A stretch of 64,000 bases of DNA, taken from positions 6,871,001 through 6,935,000 of the forward strand of contig NZ_CP107996.1 of NCBI RefSeq assembly GCF_036088315.1. Reading direction: 5' to 3'. The notes under the pieces are model-generated. The model ran no database searches, was not told the DNA's origin, and saw only the letters and a list, made by a program, of their open reading frames with translations. Shown piece after piece: positions 25,499 through 40,541 of the stretch. The position numbers and the translations under genes were made by a program. Origin of the DNA: Streptomyces sp. NBC_00344. GTDB taxonomy: Bacteria > Actinomycetota > Actinomycetes > Streptomycetales > Streptomycetaceae. Each line of letters begins with the position of its first letter. The first letter of the stretch is position 1.

Positions 25499-26074
25499 CT
25501 ACAGCCCCGGAGCGTCGAATCCGTTGAGGACCCATAGCGCGCCGGAGTACCACAGCAACCCGATGGCGCAGATGAGGACGCTGCCAGCGACTGGCAGCAC
25601 CCAGCCCGGCAGGTGGCGGCTGCGCACCACGAGCACCTTGGCGACGAACGCGCCGTACAGCACGCAGCCGGCAACCGAGTGAAGGAAGACTCGCGTGCTC
25701 GCGGTCTCCACGCCGTAGGTGCTGACACAGTGGAACGCGATGGGCACCGACAACAGGAAAGCGAGCAGTCCCAGTACACGGTGTCCGGTACGCACGGTGC
25801 GAGGCGCGGCTGCGATGCCGGGAAGGCGGTGGTACATCCACAAAGCCAGCAGGAGCTGGACGAGCGCAAGGCCGAACAGGGCGCTTCCCAGACGAGCCTT
25901 GAGGTCGACCGTGTCGTTGCCCTGGGTGCCGAACAATCCCATCCCGTACTGGGGGCTGTGGTGGCGCCCGGTCACCCAGATCGCCACCGCGACGGCCACG
26001 GCTGCGCCCAGCACAAGCGCGGCGGCGCCTGCGGTGGACCACCCCCCGGAAGAACGGTGGCCTTCGGCCCTCAT
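25499..26074 (-). CDS. DUF6529-like four-helix membrane protein
   Basis: A 191-residue integral membrane protein with about five hydrophobic segments. It resembles DUF6529 or b561-like proteins: G-L-F-G-T-Q-G-N-D-T-V-D-L-K-A-R-L-G, H-R-V-L-G-L-L-A-F-L-L-S-V-P-I-A-F-H-C-V-S-T-Y-G and V-F-L-H-S-V-A-G-C-V-L-Y-G-A-F-V-A-K-V. Several in-membrane His residues could bind heme. In streptomycetes this protein is commonly next to a secreted COG4315 repeat protein, and the gene just upstream (26109-26498) is a broken example, which supports the assignment. Function in the pair is unknown; a redox role is an inference. Confidence 0.75.
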   Translation of the reverse strand: MRAEGHRSSGGWSTAGAAALVLGAAVAVAVAIWVTGRHHSPQYGMGLFGTQGNDTVDLKARLGSALFGLALVQLLLALWMYHRLPGIAAAPRTVRTGHRVLGLLAFLLSVPIAFHCVSTYGVETASTRVFLHSVAGCVLYGAFVAKVLVVRSRHLPGWVLPVAGSVLICAIGLLWYSGALWVLNGFDAPGL

Positions 26075-26108
26075 CGCGTCCGCTGAGCGGCTGCGGATTC
26101 GGCGGTGT

Positions 26109-26498
26109 TCAACTCACTCCCACCTTCCTGCCATCGCCGTCGAGCACCAGCCAGGCGGCGCCGAACTGGTTGAGGTCCTGGCCAATGGTGTCGCCCGGCT
26201 TGGACTGTTCGGCGTACCGTAGAGCGGATGCCCGTGGAGGGTGACCTGCAATTTTGCCGTCAGACCGCTTCGTCGCGCACAGCAGCCCGGACTCAGCCGA
26301 GCCGCCTGCCGTCGGGTTACCGGACGTGAGCAGCGGCGGCAAGGCCGCAGCACACGCACCGTTGCAGGTCGACTTCGTCGAGATGTCCGCCTCGAACAGG
26401 TACAGGGTGTGGCCCTTCGCGTCGACCAGGATCGTGCCGAGCTTGCCGGCCTTGGCGGTCTTGACCATCGCCCGCGAGCCGGCCAGCGCCCCATGCAA
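26109..26498 (-). pseudogene. COG4315 (Yx(F/W)xxD-repeat) protein, truncated and frame-damaged
   Basis: The frame contains L-G-T-I-L-V-D-A-K-G-H-T-L-Y-L-F-E-A-D, T-C-N-G-A-C-A-A-A-L-P-P-L-L-T-S-G and K-P-G-D-T-I-G-Q-D-L-N-Q-F-G-A-A-W, the COG4315 pattern. Two defects are visible. No signal peptide or lipobox precedes it. Between about 26225 and 26265 the conserved Q-V-T-x-x-G-H-P-L-Y segment is found only in a neighbouring frame, so two compensating indels replaced it. It is probably nonfunctional. Confidence 0.6.
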
Positions 26499-27254
26499 CG
26501 ACAGTCAGACGGGTGCGCCTCACCACAGCTCGACAGCATCGGTCGTGGATCGAGGGCCGCCCGGCCGCCATAGGCGATACTCCCCGCGGCTGCGGCCTTC
26601 CGTTCCCCATGGCACCGCAGCACCCGGAGATTTCGCTCAGATGGACGCTGGTCGCAGGCGACCGGCTCCAGAACCCGACCGCTCCAGGAGCCTCAGACAA
26701 CAGCACAGCAGGTGGTGGGCAGTGGCTCCTTCGGCGCTGCGCACTCCGAGGTCGGTGGGCTGCGTCCGCTCCCATGTTCGGAGCAGCGCACCGGGGCCGG
26801 GAAGCGGGAGAGGGGCCCGTCGCTCATGCGGTACACGCCGCAGGCGCGAGTGGTGTGAGCGCCGGGTGTGGTGACGGCGGGCCAGCTGCGCAGTGCTTCC
26901 CACATGGCTCATGTGCCACGCGGGCAGACTGTCCCCGATCACTCCTCCGGTTGCTCCCTCGCAGGCGCAGGTGGTGGTGACGCAACGGTGTCCTCGGCCG
27001 TGGCCCGCGGACTTTGCTCGTCGGCCGGCACGTAGACCGGCCAGAGCGGCCGTTCCATCGACGCTTGGGCGACTGAGGATGTCGGTGGCGTTCTGGCCCA
27101 AGGCGGGGCAGGTGAAGATGGTCAGGCCGGTCTTGGACGGACACGGTGGGACCCGCCGCGGATGAGTTCTGCGTCGGTCGCATCGATGCCGGCGAGGGTC
27201 TGGGACGTCGGGCGCGATGGACGGCCGCGAGACATGGGTACTGGTTCTTGGGCC
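26499..27254. other. Degenerate region, no gene assigned
   Basis: This 756-bp stretch shows patches of coding-like bias on the minus strand in changing frames. One short frame from ATG 27235 begins M-S-R-G-R-P-S-R-P-T-S-Q-T-L-A-G, and a later patch reads F-T-C-P-A-L-G-Q-N-A-T-D-I-L-S-R-P near 27110. No family is recognised, so it looks like one or more decayed genes. Confidence 0.4.
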
Positions 27255-28277
27255 TTACGGCTTGGTGAGGAACTCGTTGAGGGCGTCTGCGATGCCGGTG
27301 GCGATGGTGTGTTGACCGGTTGTGCTGTCGGCGATGCTGCCTTCGGCCGGGTTGCTGATGAACAGCGGTTCGACGAGTGCGCCGGGCATGGCTGAGGGAT
27401 GGTCGTTGTAGCCCTGCTTGCGCGGCCCGAGCACGACCAGGTGGCCGTAGGCGGCGGCTTTGGATGTCAGTGTGCTGCCGCCGGTGCTGTTGCTGGTGGC
27501 CGCTCGGTCGGATACGTGCCAGCCATGGGTTGCCAGGGCCGCGACGATGTCGTGTTGCAGCAGACCGGCGAGTTTCCGGCTCCGGGCTGAGAACGACCGG
27601 TCGGCATCGAAGAAGGTGAGGGCGCCACCGGTACTCGCATAGCTGTCCAGGTTGAAGTGGACTGACACGAGCGCGGAGGCAGTGGAGAGGTTCGCACACC
27701 GTGCGCGAGCGACCAGGTCCTTGTGTACGCCGCTGGGCGACATGACCTTTCCGGACAGGTCCTTGCCGGACAGACGGGCGACCGCGCTGTCGCCGGTGCG
27801 GGAGACCGCCACCCGATAACCCTCAGCACGCAGAAGCTGTGTGGTGTCCAGCACCGTGGCGAGCGTATCGGTCTTCTCCTCGGTCCGCCGGCCTGTAGTA
27901 GTCACGCCCTGGCCGCCCGGATCGGGGCCGCCGTGTCCTGCGTCGAGGAACACGGTGCGATGCCGGTTTCCCGAGGTGGGCGCGAACACCATGCACGCGC
28001 CGGGAGCGAACGCGGCAGGATCCAGCGCGGCACGCGGGGGCACACGCGTCGCCGATGACGCGTGGTGGTGTGCGGCGACGCGGCGGTTCCCTGTCGTGGC
28101 GGTGACGAGCGCGGCCAAGGTGGCGCCGACACCGAGGGCAGCGGTGCTCAGCCATATGCCGCGTATCGCTCGCCTTCGCGCGCCGCCCGTCGAGGCGCCC
28201 TGGTTGACCTCGGATATGGCCGTCGGCTCGTCCTGCCCCTCCAGCGGCGGAGTGGGATCGCCAGTAGCCATAAGCAT
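27255..28277 (-). CDS. Membrane-anchored N-acetylmuramoyl-L-alanine amidase (Amidase_3)
   Basis: A 340-residue protein with a cytoplasmic basic stretch, one membrane segment at about 41-62, and an Amidase_3 domain from about 107 to the end. Zinc-site landmarks are V-F-L-D-A-G-H-G-G (His115), the acidic T-E-E-K-T (Glu133-134), and V-S-V-H-F-N (His207). The catalytic-region Glu lies in A-L-V-E-P-L-F-I-S-N. It would cleave the glycan-peptide bond in the cell wall from the outer face of the membrane, for growth, separation or sporulation. A CAGGA site precedes the first ATG; a second in-frame ATG lies two codons later. It is monocistronic. Confidence 0.88.
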   Translation of the reverse strand: MLMATGDPTPPLEGQDEPTAISEVNQGASTGGARRRAIRGIWLSTAALGVGATLAALVTATTGNRRVAAHHHASSATRVPPRAALDPAAFAPGACMVFAPTSGNRHRTVFLDAGHGGPDPGGQGVTTTGRRTEEKTDTLATVLDTTQLLRAEGYRVAVSRTGDSAVARLSGKDLSGKVMSPSGVHKDLVARARCANLSTASALVSVHFNLDSYASTGGALTFFDADRSFSARSRKLAGLLQHDIVAALATHGWHVSDRAATSNSTGGSTLTSKAAAYGHLVVLGPRKQGYNDHPSAMPGALVEPLFISNPAEGSIADSTTGQHTIATGIADALNEFLTKP

Positions 28278-28482
28278 TGCGTCCTGTCTCTCCGGAAACG
28301 AACAGACGTTCGGTGTTCGCGCCCCCCTGGCACCACATGGGAGGCACAGACAGCGACGCCGCGTTGCTGCTCGGCTCTGTGGCGAAGCGAGATCGACCGT
28401 GTCTCAGGAGCGCCGCCCCGACCGTGACAAGTGAACCCGGACTTCCCGCGCGCTGCCATGCCACCGCAGCCGTTCGGGCGAC

Positions 28483-28538
28483 GCCACTGCGCGACTGATG
28501 TGCGCACCCATGGGTGCGCACATCAGTCGCGCAGTGGC
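28483..28538. repeat. Perfect 56-bp palindrome with no spacer
   Basis: The 28-bp left arm starting GCCACTGCGCGACTGATG is exactly repeated as its reverse complement, centred on CCCATGGG between 28510 and 28511. It lies 158 bp beyond the stop of the DUF4386 gene and 206 bp before the amidase start. It could be a very strong terminator hairpin for the leftward DUF4386 message, or a structural element. Confidence 0.9.
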
Positions 28539-28695
28539 ACTCAGTCGAGGAACGTCGGGGGTCCCGGTCATCGAAGGGGGCCGGGGACGTTCGGGTGGGT
28601 GTCGGCCGGGGCTGCCGCGTGGACCGGGTGAGCCGGGGGACTGGGTGGAACGGCGGAGTGTGTGGTGCGGGTGGTGTCCAGCTGCGCAGGCGGTG

Positions 28696-29361
28696 TCAGT
28701 GCTGCAGAGCTGGTGAGTCGGCGGGCGCGTGTCGCGTGGCGCTGCGGTAGGTGGATATGCCCAGAGCGAGCATCCAGTAGCTGAAAAGCGCGCCCACCAG
28801 GGCGGTAGTGCCCCAGCCGTTCGCCGCGTAGAAGTGCGCGGGGGTGTTGCCGAAGAACAGTGAGGGCACGAAGACCAGGTTGACCGCTGCCAGGACGAAG
28901 GCAGAGCGGCCGGTCCAGGGCGGCAGCAGGTTCGTACGGGAGATTCCGTAGCCCACTGCGCTCAGGAAGAGGGCGAGCATCAGGCGGCCTATCGCCCCGT
29001 AGAGGACGTAGGTACCGCTGACTGTGACGGTTGGGTCGATCGGGTGGTCGGTGGCGATGACCGCGCCGGCTTCCAGCCCGCTGGAGACCAGGGTGATCGT
29101 CGAGTAGACCAGTCCGGTGGCGAAGGCCATCGTGCCGACCCATTCGTAGGCGGGGTTCGCCTCTTTGAGCAGTTCACGGAAGGCCGTTACGAAGACGATG
29201 AGAAACGCCAGGGCGAGTATTCCGATCAGCAGCCTGGTGAGGACGTTCGTGTCCGGTGGCGGACCGGAGTAGATGAAGTACAGGGGTACTTCGACGATGA
29301 AGGCGGCCGCAGTGGCGATGCCGGCAAGGCCGGTCAGCCGCCTGGCGACGATTTCGGTCAT
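28696..29361 (-). CDS. DUF4386 membrane protein
   Basis: A 221-residue membrane protein with about six or seven hydrophobic segments. The N-terminus A-R-R-L-T-G-L-A-G-I-A-T-A-A-A-F and later T-F-R-E-L-L-K-E-A-N-P-A-Y-E-W-V-like and V-L-Y-G-A-I-G-R-L-M-L-A-L segments match DUF4386 proteins. I chose ATG 29361 because GAGGGGA sits 8 nt upstream; a longer frame reaching 29535 lacks a site and has no homologous look. Function unknown. The 56-bp palindrome downstream may end its transcript. Confidence 0.82.
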   Translation of the reverse strand: MTEIVARRLTGLAGIATAAAFIVEVPLYFIYSGPPPDTNVLTRLLIGILALAFLIVFVTAFRELLKEANPAYEWVGTMAFATGLVYSTITLVSSGLEAGAVIATDHPIDPTVTVSGTYVLYGAIGRLMLALFLSAVGYGISRTNLLPPWTGRSAFVLAAVNLVFVPSLFFGNTPAHFYAANGWGTTALVGALFSYWMLALGISTYRSATRHAPADSPALQH

Positions 29362-29531
29362 GGCTGTCCCCTCAGGGTCCGAGTGGTGGGTTCCTCGTTG
29401 GTTCGCTGACGTAGTCTCTGCAGCTCGCAGCGCAGCGTCGCTGGGCTTGGACACCGGATGGGGATTCGCGGGTCCGTGCAGTGCGGTCCGTCGGCCGAGC
29501 CGGCGGGCCCCCACTGCGGTCGCCTTCGTGG

Positions 29532-31100
29532 TCACCCGAGGGTGTCCCAGAACGCGCAGTGGTGGCGGGACTGTGCCGTGCGGGTGGGAACGATGTGATC
29601 CGGTGCCAGGGACAGCACGGTCTGGCGGGACCAGTGCGGCGACGACGGGCCGTTCGGGTCGGCGGTGCGGGCGAAGCGGGCCCAGTAGTCGATCATGGTG
29701 TCGGCCAGCCGGTGCTGTGCCGCGGTCAGGTTGCGGGGGCGGCCGCCAAGGTCGAACAGATAGGGCAGTTCGCTCGCGTGGGGTGCGCCGAGTGGGAACG
29801 GTGGCGTGGCCGAGGTGAGCGGCGGTGCGTGCTCGTCAGCGAACTCGTAGCGCCAAACGGGCACATGGGCGACGAGCAGGCTGCTGGTGTGCGCCGTCGG
29901 GCATGCGAAGTCAGCGTCGCCGATGACCGCGCCGAACACCGGGCCGCCGTCGGTGCTGTGCACCGGGTACTCACGGGCGATCCTCTTCGCCTGCCCCGGG
30001 AAAGGGAAGAAGGCGGCCACGATCTCGGACCAGGTGCCGGGAGTGACGGGATGGCCGGCCTGGACGATTCCGGCGGCCCAGCCGTTGCCCTCGTCGTGGT
30101 TGACGCCGATGAGTACGGGAACCCGGTGGAAGCGGCCCGCCGCGATCGCCGCTGCCGGGTCGCTGGGCAGCAACGGGGTGGAATATGCGGGTTGTTGATC
30201 GGTGTCCTGGGCCGCCAGCAGACGGGAGACGTGCACGCGCCGCAGGCATGCCAGGACATTGAGGGCGGAGCCGCAACCGACCCTTGCTGCGAGGTCCGCG
30301 CCCGCGGCGCGAGCCGTTGACAGAGGGATGGAGGACGGTGCGAACGGCCGGTCGCGGCTGCCAGTGCATGGACCGCTCTCGATGATCGCCCGATCGAAGA
30401 GCCCCGTGGCGGCGGGTGAGGTGAGCTGGGCGCAGACGCTGTAGCCGCCCGCCGACTCGCCGGCCAGCGTCACGTTGTGCGGATCACCGCCGAAGGCTCT
30501 GATTTCTGCGTGCACCCAACGCAGCGCCGCTTGCTGGTCGGCCAGGCCGAAGTCGCCGGAGCCGGGCAGCCTGCTCCGGGCGAGGAAACCGAGGGCCCCG
30601 AGGCGGTAGTTGACGGTGACGACCACGACGTCGCCGCGGGTGGCCAGGCGATGACCGTCGTACGAGCTGCCCGCTCCCGTGGTGAAGCCGCCGCCGTGCA
30701 GCCACACGAGCACCGGCCGGGGACGTGCCGGTCCTGCGCCTCCGGGCGTCGTGACGTTCAGGTGGAGACAGTCCTCGTCGGTGCTGCCGCCGGACACCTC
30801 GCCGGCCGGCTGCGGGCAGGCACTCGCGGGCCGGGTCGCATCTCGTACCCCGGACCAGGGTGCCGCTCGGCGGGGCAGCGCCCAGCGCATCCTGCCGACC
30901 GGGGGCGCCGCGTAGGGGATGCCCTCGAAGGTGCGGTAGCCGTCGTGGGCGGCGCCCCCCACCAGGCCGGCGTGGGTGCGTACCGTCGTAGCGGCGTCCT
31001 GCCGGACGGGCTCCTCGGGCGGCACTGCGGACCAGGCCGTCGCCAGCACGGCGAGCAAGGCGCCGCACACAGTGGTCAGGAGGCGGTGCATGTTCATCAT
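29532..31100 (-). CDS. Secreted type B carboxylesterase
   Basis: A 522-residue alpha/beta hydrolase with a signal peptide in the first 25-30 residues (L-L-T-T-V-C-G-A-L-L-A-V-L-A-T-A). Family signatures are E-D-C-L-H-L-N-V, the oxyanion H-G-G-G-F, and the nucleophile G-E-S-A-G-G with Ser216. The catalytic acid is probably the Glu in V-N-H-D-E-G-N-G-W and the His in G-A-P-H-A-S-E-L-P-Y-L-F. It would hydrolyse carboxylic esters outside the cell; the physiological substrate is unknown. The GPP34-family gene ends 12 bp upstream on the same strand, so the two may be one operon. Confidence 0.92.
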   Translation of the reverse strand: MMNMHRLLTTVCGALLAVLATAWSAVPPEEPVRQDAATTVRTHAGLVGGAAHDGYRTFEGIPYAAPPVGRMRWALPRRAAPWSGVRDATRPASACPQPAGEVSGGSTDEDCLHLNVTTPGGAGPARPRPVLVWLHGGGFTTGAGSSYDGHRLATRGDVVVVTVNYRLGALGFLARSRLPGSGDFGLADQQAALRWVHAEIRAFGGDPHNVTLAGESAGGYSVCAQLTSPAATGLFDRAIIESGPCTGSRDRPFAPSSIPLSTARAAGADLAARVGCGSALNVLACLRRVHVSRLLAAQDTDQQPAYSTPLLPSDPAAAIAAGRFHRVPVLIGVNHDEGNGWAAGIVQAGHPVTPGTWSEIVAAFFPFPGQAKRIAREYPVHSTDGGPVFGAVIGDADFACPTAHTSSLLVAHVPVWRYEFADEHAPPLTSATPPFPLGAPHASELPYLFDLGGRPRNLTAAQHRLADTMIDYWARFARTADPNGPSSPHWSRQTVLSLAPDHIVPTRTAQSRHHCAFWDTLG

Positions 31101-31112
31101 CTCCCCATCCGT

Positions 31113-31748
31113 TCAGCTGCCGCCCAGGCCGCCCTGTGCGGCGATCATGGTCATCGGCAGAGTACGTACAGCTCTCTCCAGGCCGGGCGCGAGAGCAGCG
31201 AGACACCCTGTGCATGCGTCGATACGAGCCCGGAACGCCTTCTGGTCCTGCCGGGAGACGACCGAGCGGACGCCGCCCGCCGCGGCCAGCGCCAGCAGCG
31301 CGGCGTCGGCGGCGGGGATCTCCCGCACGGAACCCTCTTGGTGCAGCGCCGCGGACACGCGGGCACGGAGTGCAGCAGGCACGGCGCGGTCCGTCACGGC
31401 CAGCCGCCGTGAGCCGAAGCGCGTACGGGGGGCCTTCACCGTGAGGAGTCCCGCACCCGCGAGCCGGTCCTCCACCTCTGTCAGGGTCCGCTTGCGCCGG
31501 CGGCGCACGAGCTGCTTCCACCCGTGCCCGGCGGCGTCAAGCAGAACACCGTCCAGGACCGGGTTGCCGGTCGGTTCGACGCCGGTCACGGTGACAGTGC
31601 CGCCGTCCTCCCCCAGCCGGCCGCGCAACGCCAGGTCGATCAGGGCAGCAGCACGGACCAGCAGTTCCGTCCGGGCGCGGTCGTAAGGGCCTTCGGCCGA
31701 GTCGTCGTAAGCGAGCAGATAAACGAGGCAGGGCAGGTCGTCGGTCAC
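31113..31748 (-). CDS. GPP34 (GOLPH3/VPS74-like) family protein
   Basis: A 211-residue protein with the GOLPH3-like layout: L-L-V-R-A-A-A-L-I-D-L-A-L-R-G-R-L, a strand pair T-V-T-V-T-G-V-E-P-T-G-N-P-V-L-D, a basic loop (R-R-R-R-K-R), and the region R-L-A-G-A-G-L-L-T-V. In eukaryotes the family binds phosphoinositides at the Golgi; in actinomycetes the role is unknown, with membrane association through the basic loop as an inference. It starts at GTG 31748 and lies 12 bp before the esterase gene. Confidence 0.85.
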   Translation of the reverse strand: MTDDLPCLVYLLAYDDSAEGPYDRARTELLVRAAALIDLALRGRLGEDGGTVTVTGVEPTGNPVLDGVLLDAAGHGWKQLVRRRRKRTLTEVEDRLAGAGLLTVKAPRTRFGSRRLAVTDRAVPAALRARVSAALHQEGSVREIPAADAALLALAAAGGVRSVVSRQDQKAFRARIDACTGCLAALAPGLERAVRTLPMTMIAAQGGLGGS

Positions 31749-31860
31749 ACCCAGACGCTATGGCCTGGCATGCGGGCACGGATCGGCCAGGGGAATGGGC
31801 TGTCACTGGGAACGCAGGAGGATCGCGGCCCGGCCTCCTCCCTGAGGAGGAGGCGCGCCT

Positions 31861-32520
31861 TCAGGGGCGACGGGGTTGCACGAGGCCATGGTCGTACGCG
31901 GCGACGACGGCCTGGACGCGGTCGCGCAGGCCGAGTTTGCGCAGCACCGCGGTGACGTGGTTCTTGACGGTGGCCTCCGACAGGCGCAACCGCCCCGCGA
32001 TCTCCGCGTTCGACAGCGCCTGCCCGATCAGGGTGAGTACCTCCCGCTCGCGGCCGGAGAGGTCCGCGACGGAGGGCAGCGGCGCGGGGTCGGGCGTGGA
32101 ACGCAGGAACCGGTCGAGAACGCGGCTCAGCACGGCCGGCGCCAGCAGAGCGTCGCCCCGGGCGGTGAGGCGGATCGCGTCGACGAGTTCACCGGGGCGC
32201 ATGTCCTTCAGCAGGAAGCCGCTCGCCCCGGCCCGCAGGGCGGCGACCACGTGCGCATCGACGTCCCAGGTGGTCAGCACGAGCACCCGGGCCCGGCTGC
32301 CGCACGCAGCGATCTGCCGGGTCGCCTCGATGCCGTCCACGACGGGCATACGTACGTCCATCAGCACCACGTCCGGTGCCAGTTCTTCCGTAAGCCGCAC
32401 CGCCTCCTGACCGTCGGCGGCCTCACCGACCACCTCCAGGTCATCCCTGGCGTCGATGATCATGCGGAATCCGGTACGGACCAGGTCCTGGTCGTCAGCA
32501 ACCACCACGCGCAGCGTCAT
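31861..32520 (-). CDS. NarL/FixJ-family response regulator
   Basis: A 219-residue regulator. The receiver domain has the acidic pair Asp9-Asp10, the phospho-acceptor Asp55 in V-V-L-M-D-V-R-M-P, and the Lys in G-F-L-L-K-D-M. The C-terminal LuxR helix-turn-helix reads L-S-G-R-E-R-E-V-L-T-L-I-G-Q-A-L-S-N-A-E-I-A-G-R-L and L-S-E-A-T-V-K-N-H-V. I chose ATG 32520, which overlaps the kinase stop by 4 bp; the longer frame runs inside the kinase. It is the partner of the upstream kinase and lies 1.6 kb from the start of the NRPS operon, so it is a candidate regulator of it. Confidence 0.95.
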   Translation of the reverse strand: MTLRVVVADDQDLVRTGFRMIIDARDDLEVVGEAADGQEAVRLTEELAPDVVLMDVRMPVVDGIEATRQIAACGSRARVLVLTTWDVDAHVVAALRAGASGFLLKDMRPGELVDAIRLTARGDALLAPAVLSRVLDRFLRSTPDPAPLPSVADLSGREREVLTLIGQALSNAEIAGRLRLSEATVKNHVTAVLRKLGLRDRVQAVVAAYDHGLVQPRRP

Positions 32521-33686
32521 GACGTCCTCTCCACTGGCAACCGCGCCGCCACCTCGAAGCCGCCTCCGGGCAGTGCACCGGCGTGCAGGCTGCCTCCAAC
32601 GAGCCGCGCGCGCTCCTTCATCCCGACAAGACCGCGCCCCGCGCCCACCACGGGCGAACTGCCCAGCGATGTGTTCCCGTTGTCGATCACCGTGATCTTC
32701 ACGCACGCCCCCTCAGCAGTCACGTGCACGCTCACCTCGTCGGCGCCGGCCGCGTGGCGCAGCGTGTTGGTGAGGGCCTCCTGGACGATCCGGTACGCCG
32801 CCAGATCGACCGCGGCAGGCAGGCTGTCGGTGGCGCTGTCCCGGTGCATGTGCACGGCCATTCCGGTCGCGCGCAGCGTATCGGCCAGCTCGTCCAGGCG
32901 CGCGAGCGAGGGCCCCGGCTCCCGCTGCTCCCCGGGCCCGTCCTCCTCCGCTTCGAGCCGGAACGCACTCAACAGCAGGCGCAGCTCGCCCAGGGCCGAA
33001 CGGGCGCCCGTCTCGATGGCCCGCAGCGCCTGCCGTGCCTGATCGGGCCGCTCGGTGAACACATCGTCAGCAGCCCCCGCCTGAATGACCATCACCGACA
33101 ACGTGTGCGCCACGACGTCGTGCACCTCGCGCGCGATCCGCGCACGCTCCTCCACCACAGCCCGGCGCATCTCCGCCCTCGTCCGCGCCTGCTGCGCCCT
33201 GCGCCACTGCCCCGCGGTCCACGCCAGCACCACCGCCAGGAGATAGACCGTCAGCCCCGAGCCGCCGCCCGCCCCGAACGCCAGCGGCGCCGGCAGACAC
33301 ATCGCCGCGAGTGCCGGCACCGAAAGCCGCCGTGGTCCGGTGGCCGACAGCATGCACAACACCACCTGCGCTGCGAGCAGCGCCCCCGTCAAGGACACTG
33401 CGGGCAGCAGCGCCCACACCACGAGCCCCGTCACCGCGTTCGCGGCCAGTACGACAACGGGTGCGCGCACTTGCCACCGCAGGGCGCAGGCCTGCACAAG
33501 GACGAGGGTCACGGCCACGGGCAGCCGTCGGCCGTGGTCCATGCCGGCGACGAGTACCGAGGTGCCGATGACAGCGAGCACCACACCGGCCGACGCCCAC
33601 CACAGCGCCCGGGCCGCCCGGGGTGACACCGCGCTCCGCGCTTCCCCGGCGAATGCGTCGTCCGGCTGCCTACTCCTGCGGTCCAC
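32517..33686 (-). CDS. DesK/NarX-type sensor histidine kinase
   Basis: A 389-residue kinase with four to five membrane segments in the first 155 residues and no large outer domain, so it probably senses the membrane itself or a membrane-embedded signal. The HisKA_3 dimerisation helix has R-I-A-R-E-V-H-D-V-V-A-H with His189. The ATP domain follows with R-I-V-Q-E-A-L-T-N-T-L-R-H-A, an N box, and G-R-G-L-V-G-M-K-E-R-A. GTG 33686 is used as the start. It is translated just before its response regulator and is divergent from the NRPS operon with 468 bp between. Confidence 0.93.
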   Translation of the reverse strand: MDRRSRQPDDAFAGEARSAVSPRAARALWWASAGVVLAVIGTSVLVAGMDHGRRLPVAVTLVLVQACALRWQVRAPVVVLAANAVTGLVVWALLPAVSLTGALLAAQVVLCMLSATGPRRLSVPALAAMCLPAPLAFGAGGGSGLTVYLLAVVLAWTAGQWRRAQQARTRAEMRRAVVEERARIAREVHDVVAHTLSVMVIQAGAADDVFTERPDQARQALRAIETGARSALGELRLLLSAFRLEAEEDGPGEQREPGPSLARLDELADTLRATGMAVHMHRDSATDSLPAAVDLAAYRIVQEALTNTLRHAAGADEVSVHVTAEGACVKITVIDNGNTSLGSSPVVGAGRGLVGMKERARLVGGSLHAGALPGGGFEVAARLPVERTS

Positions 33687-34154
33687 GCCCCGACCCTATC
33701 GGCGAGAGCCGGCGCGTTTTCATCTTCTGCCGCGGTTCCTGCCCGGGTGGTCGTCCGATGTTCAGGTCCGGCAGTGCTCCCATCAAGTCGGGGTCAATCA
33801 GAGTCCTGACGTCATCTCACCGCTGGTCAGCCATCCCGCTCGGCGCGCGTCGAAACGACGCCGGCGGCCGTACGGGCGCGGGTGCCTTGCCAGCCCCGTC
33901 CACCCGGTTCCTGCTCCGCACCCAACGCCGCCTGATGTCTCCGACCCACCGTTGAGTTCTGACCTCTGCATCACGACGAGTAGTGACTACTCGGCCCCTC
34001 CCACCCCACCGGACCGATGCTGTGCTGCATGGACCGCAGCCGGGCGCCGGGGATCGCCCCAGGTCGACCGAGGCGGGTGCGGCGGCCCGGGGGGTGACCC
34101 GGCCGACGGGTGACGACGCCAGACGCGGGAGCTGGCGTGGCGAGAGGAGCAGCG
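33687..34154. other. Divergent control region between the kinase and the NRPS operon
   Basis: No gene is visible. The region should hold the promoter of the NRPS operon and that of the two-component system. A TTGAGT hexamer near 33953 and the palindrome at 33977-33993 are the only candidate elements I see. Confidence 0.5.
33977..33993. promoter_or_regulatory. 17-bp perfect palindrome upstream of the NRPS operon
   Basis: CGAGTAGT-G-ACTACTCG is an 8-bp inverted repeat around one central base, 162 bp upstream of the NRPS start codon. It could be an operator for a dimeric regulator such as the neighbouring NarL-type protein. The assignment rests on symmetry and position only. Confidence 0.5.
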
Positions 34155-40537
<6,383 letters not shown>

Positions 40538-40541
<4 letters not shown>

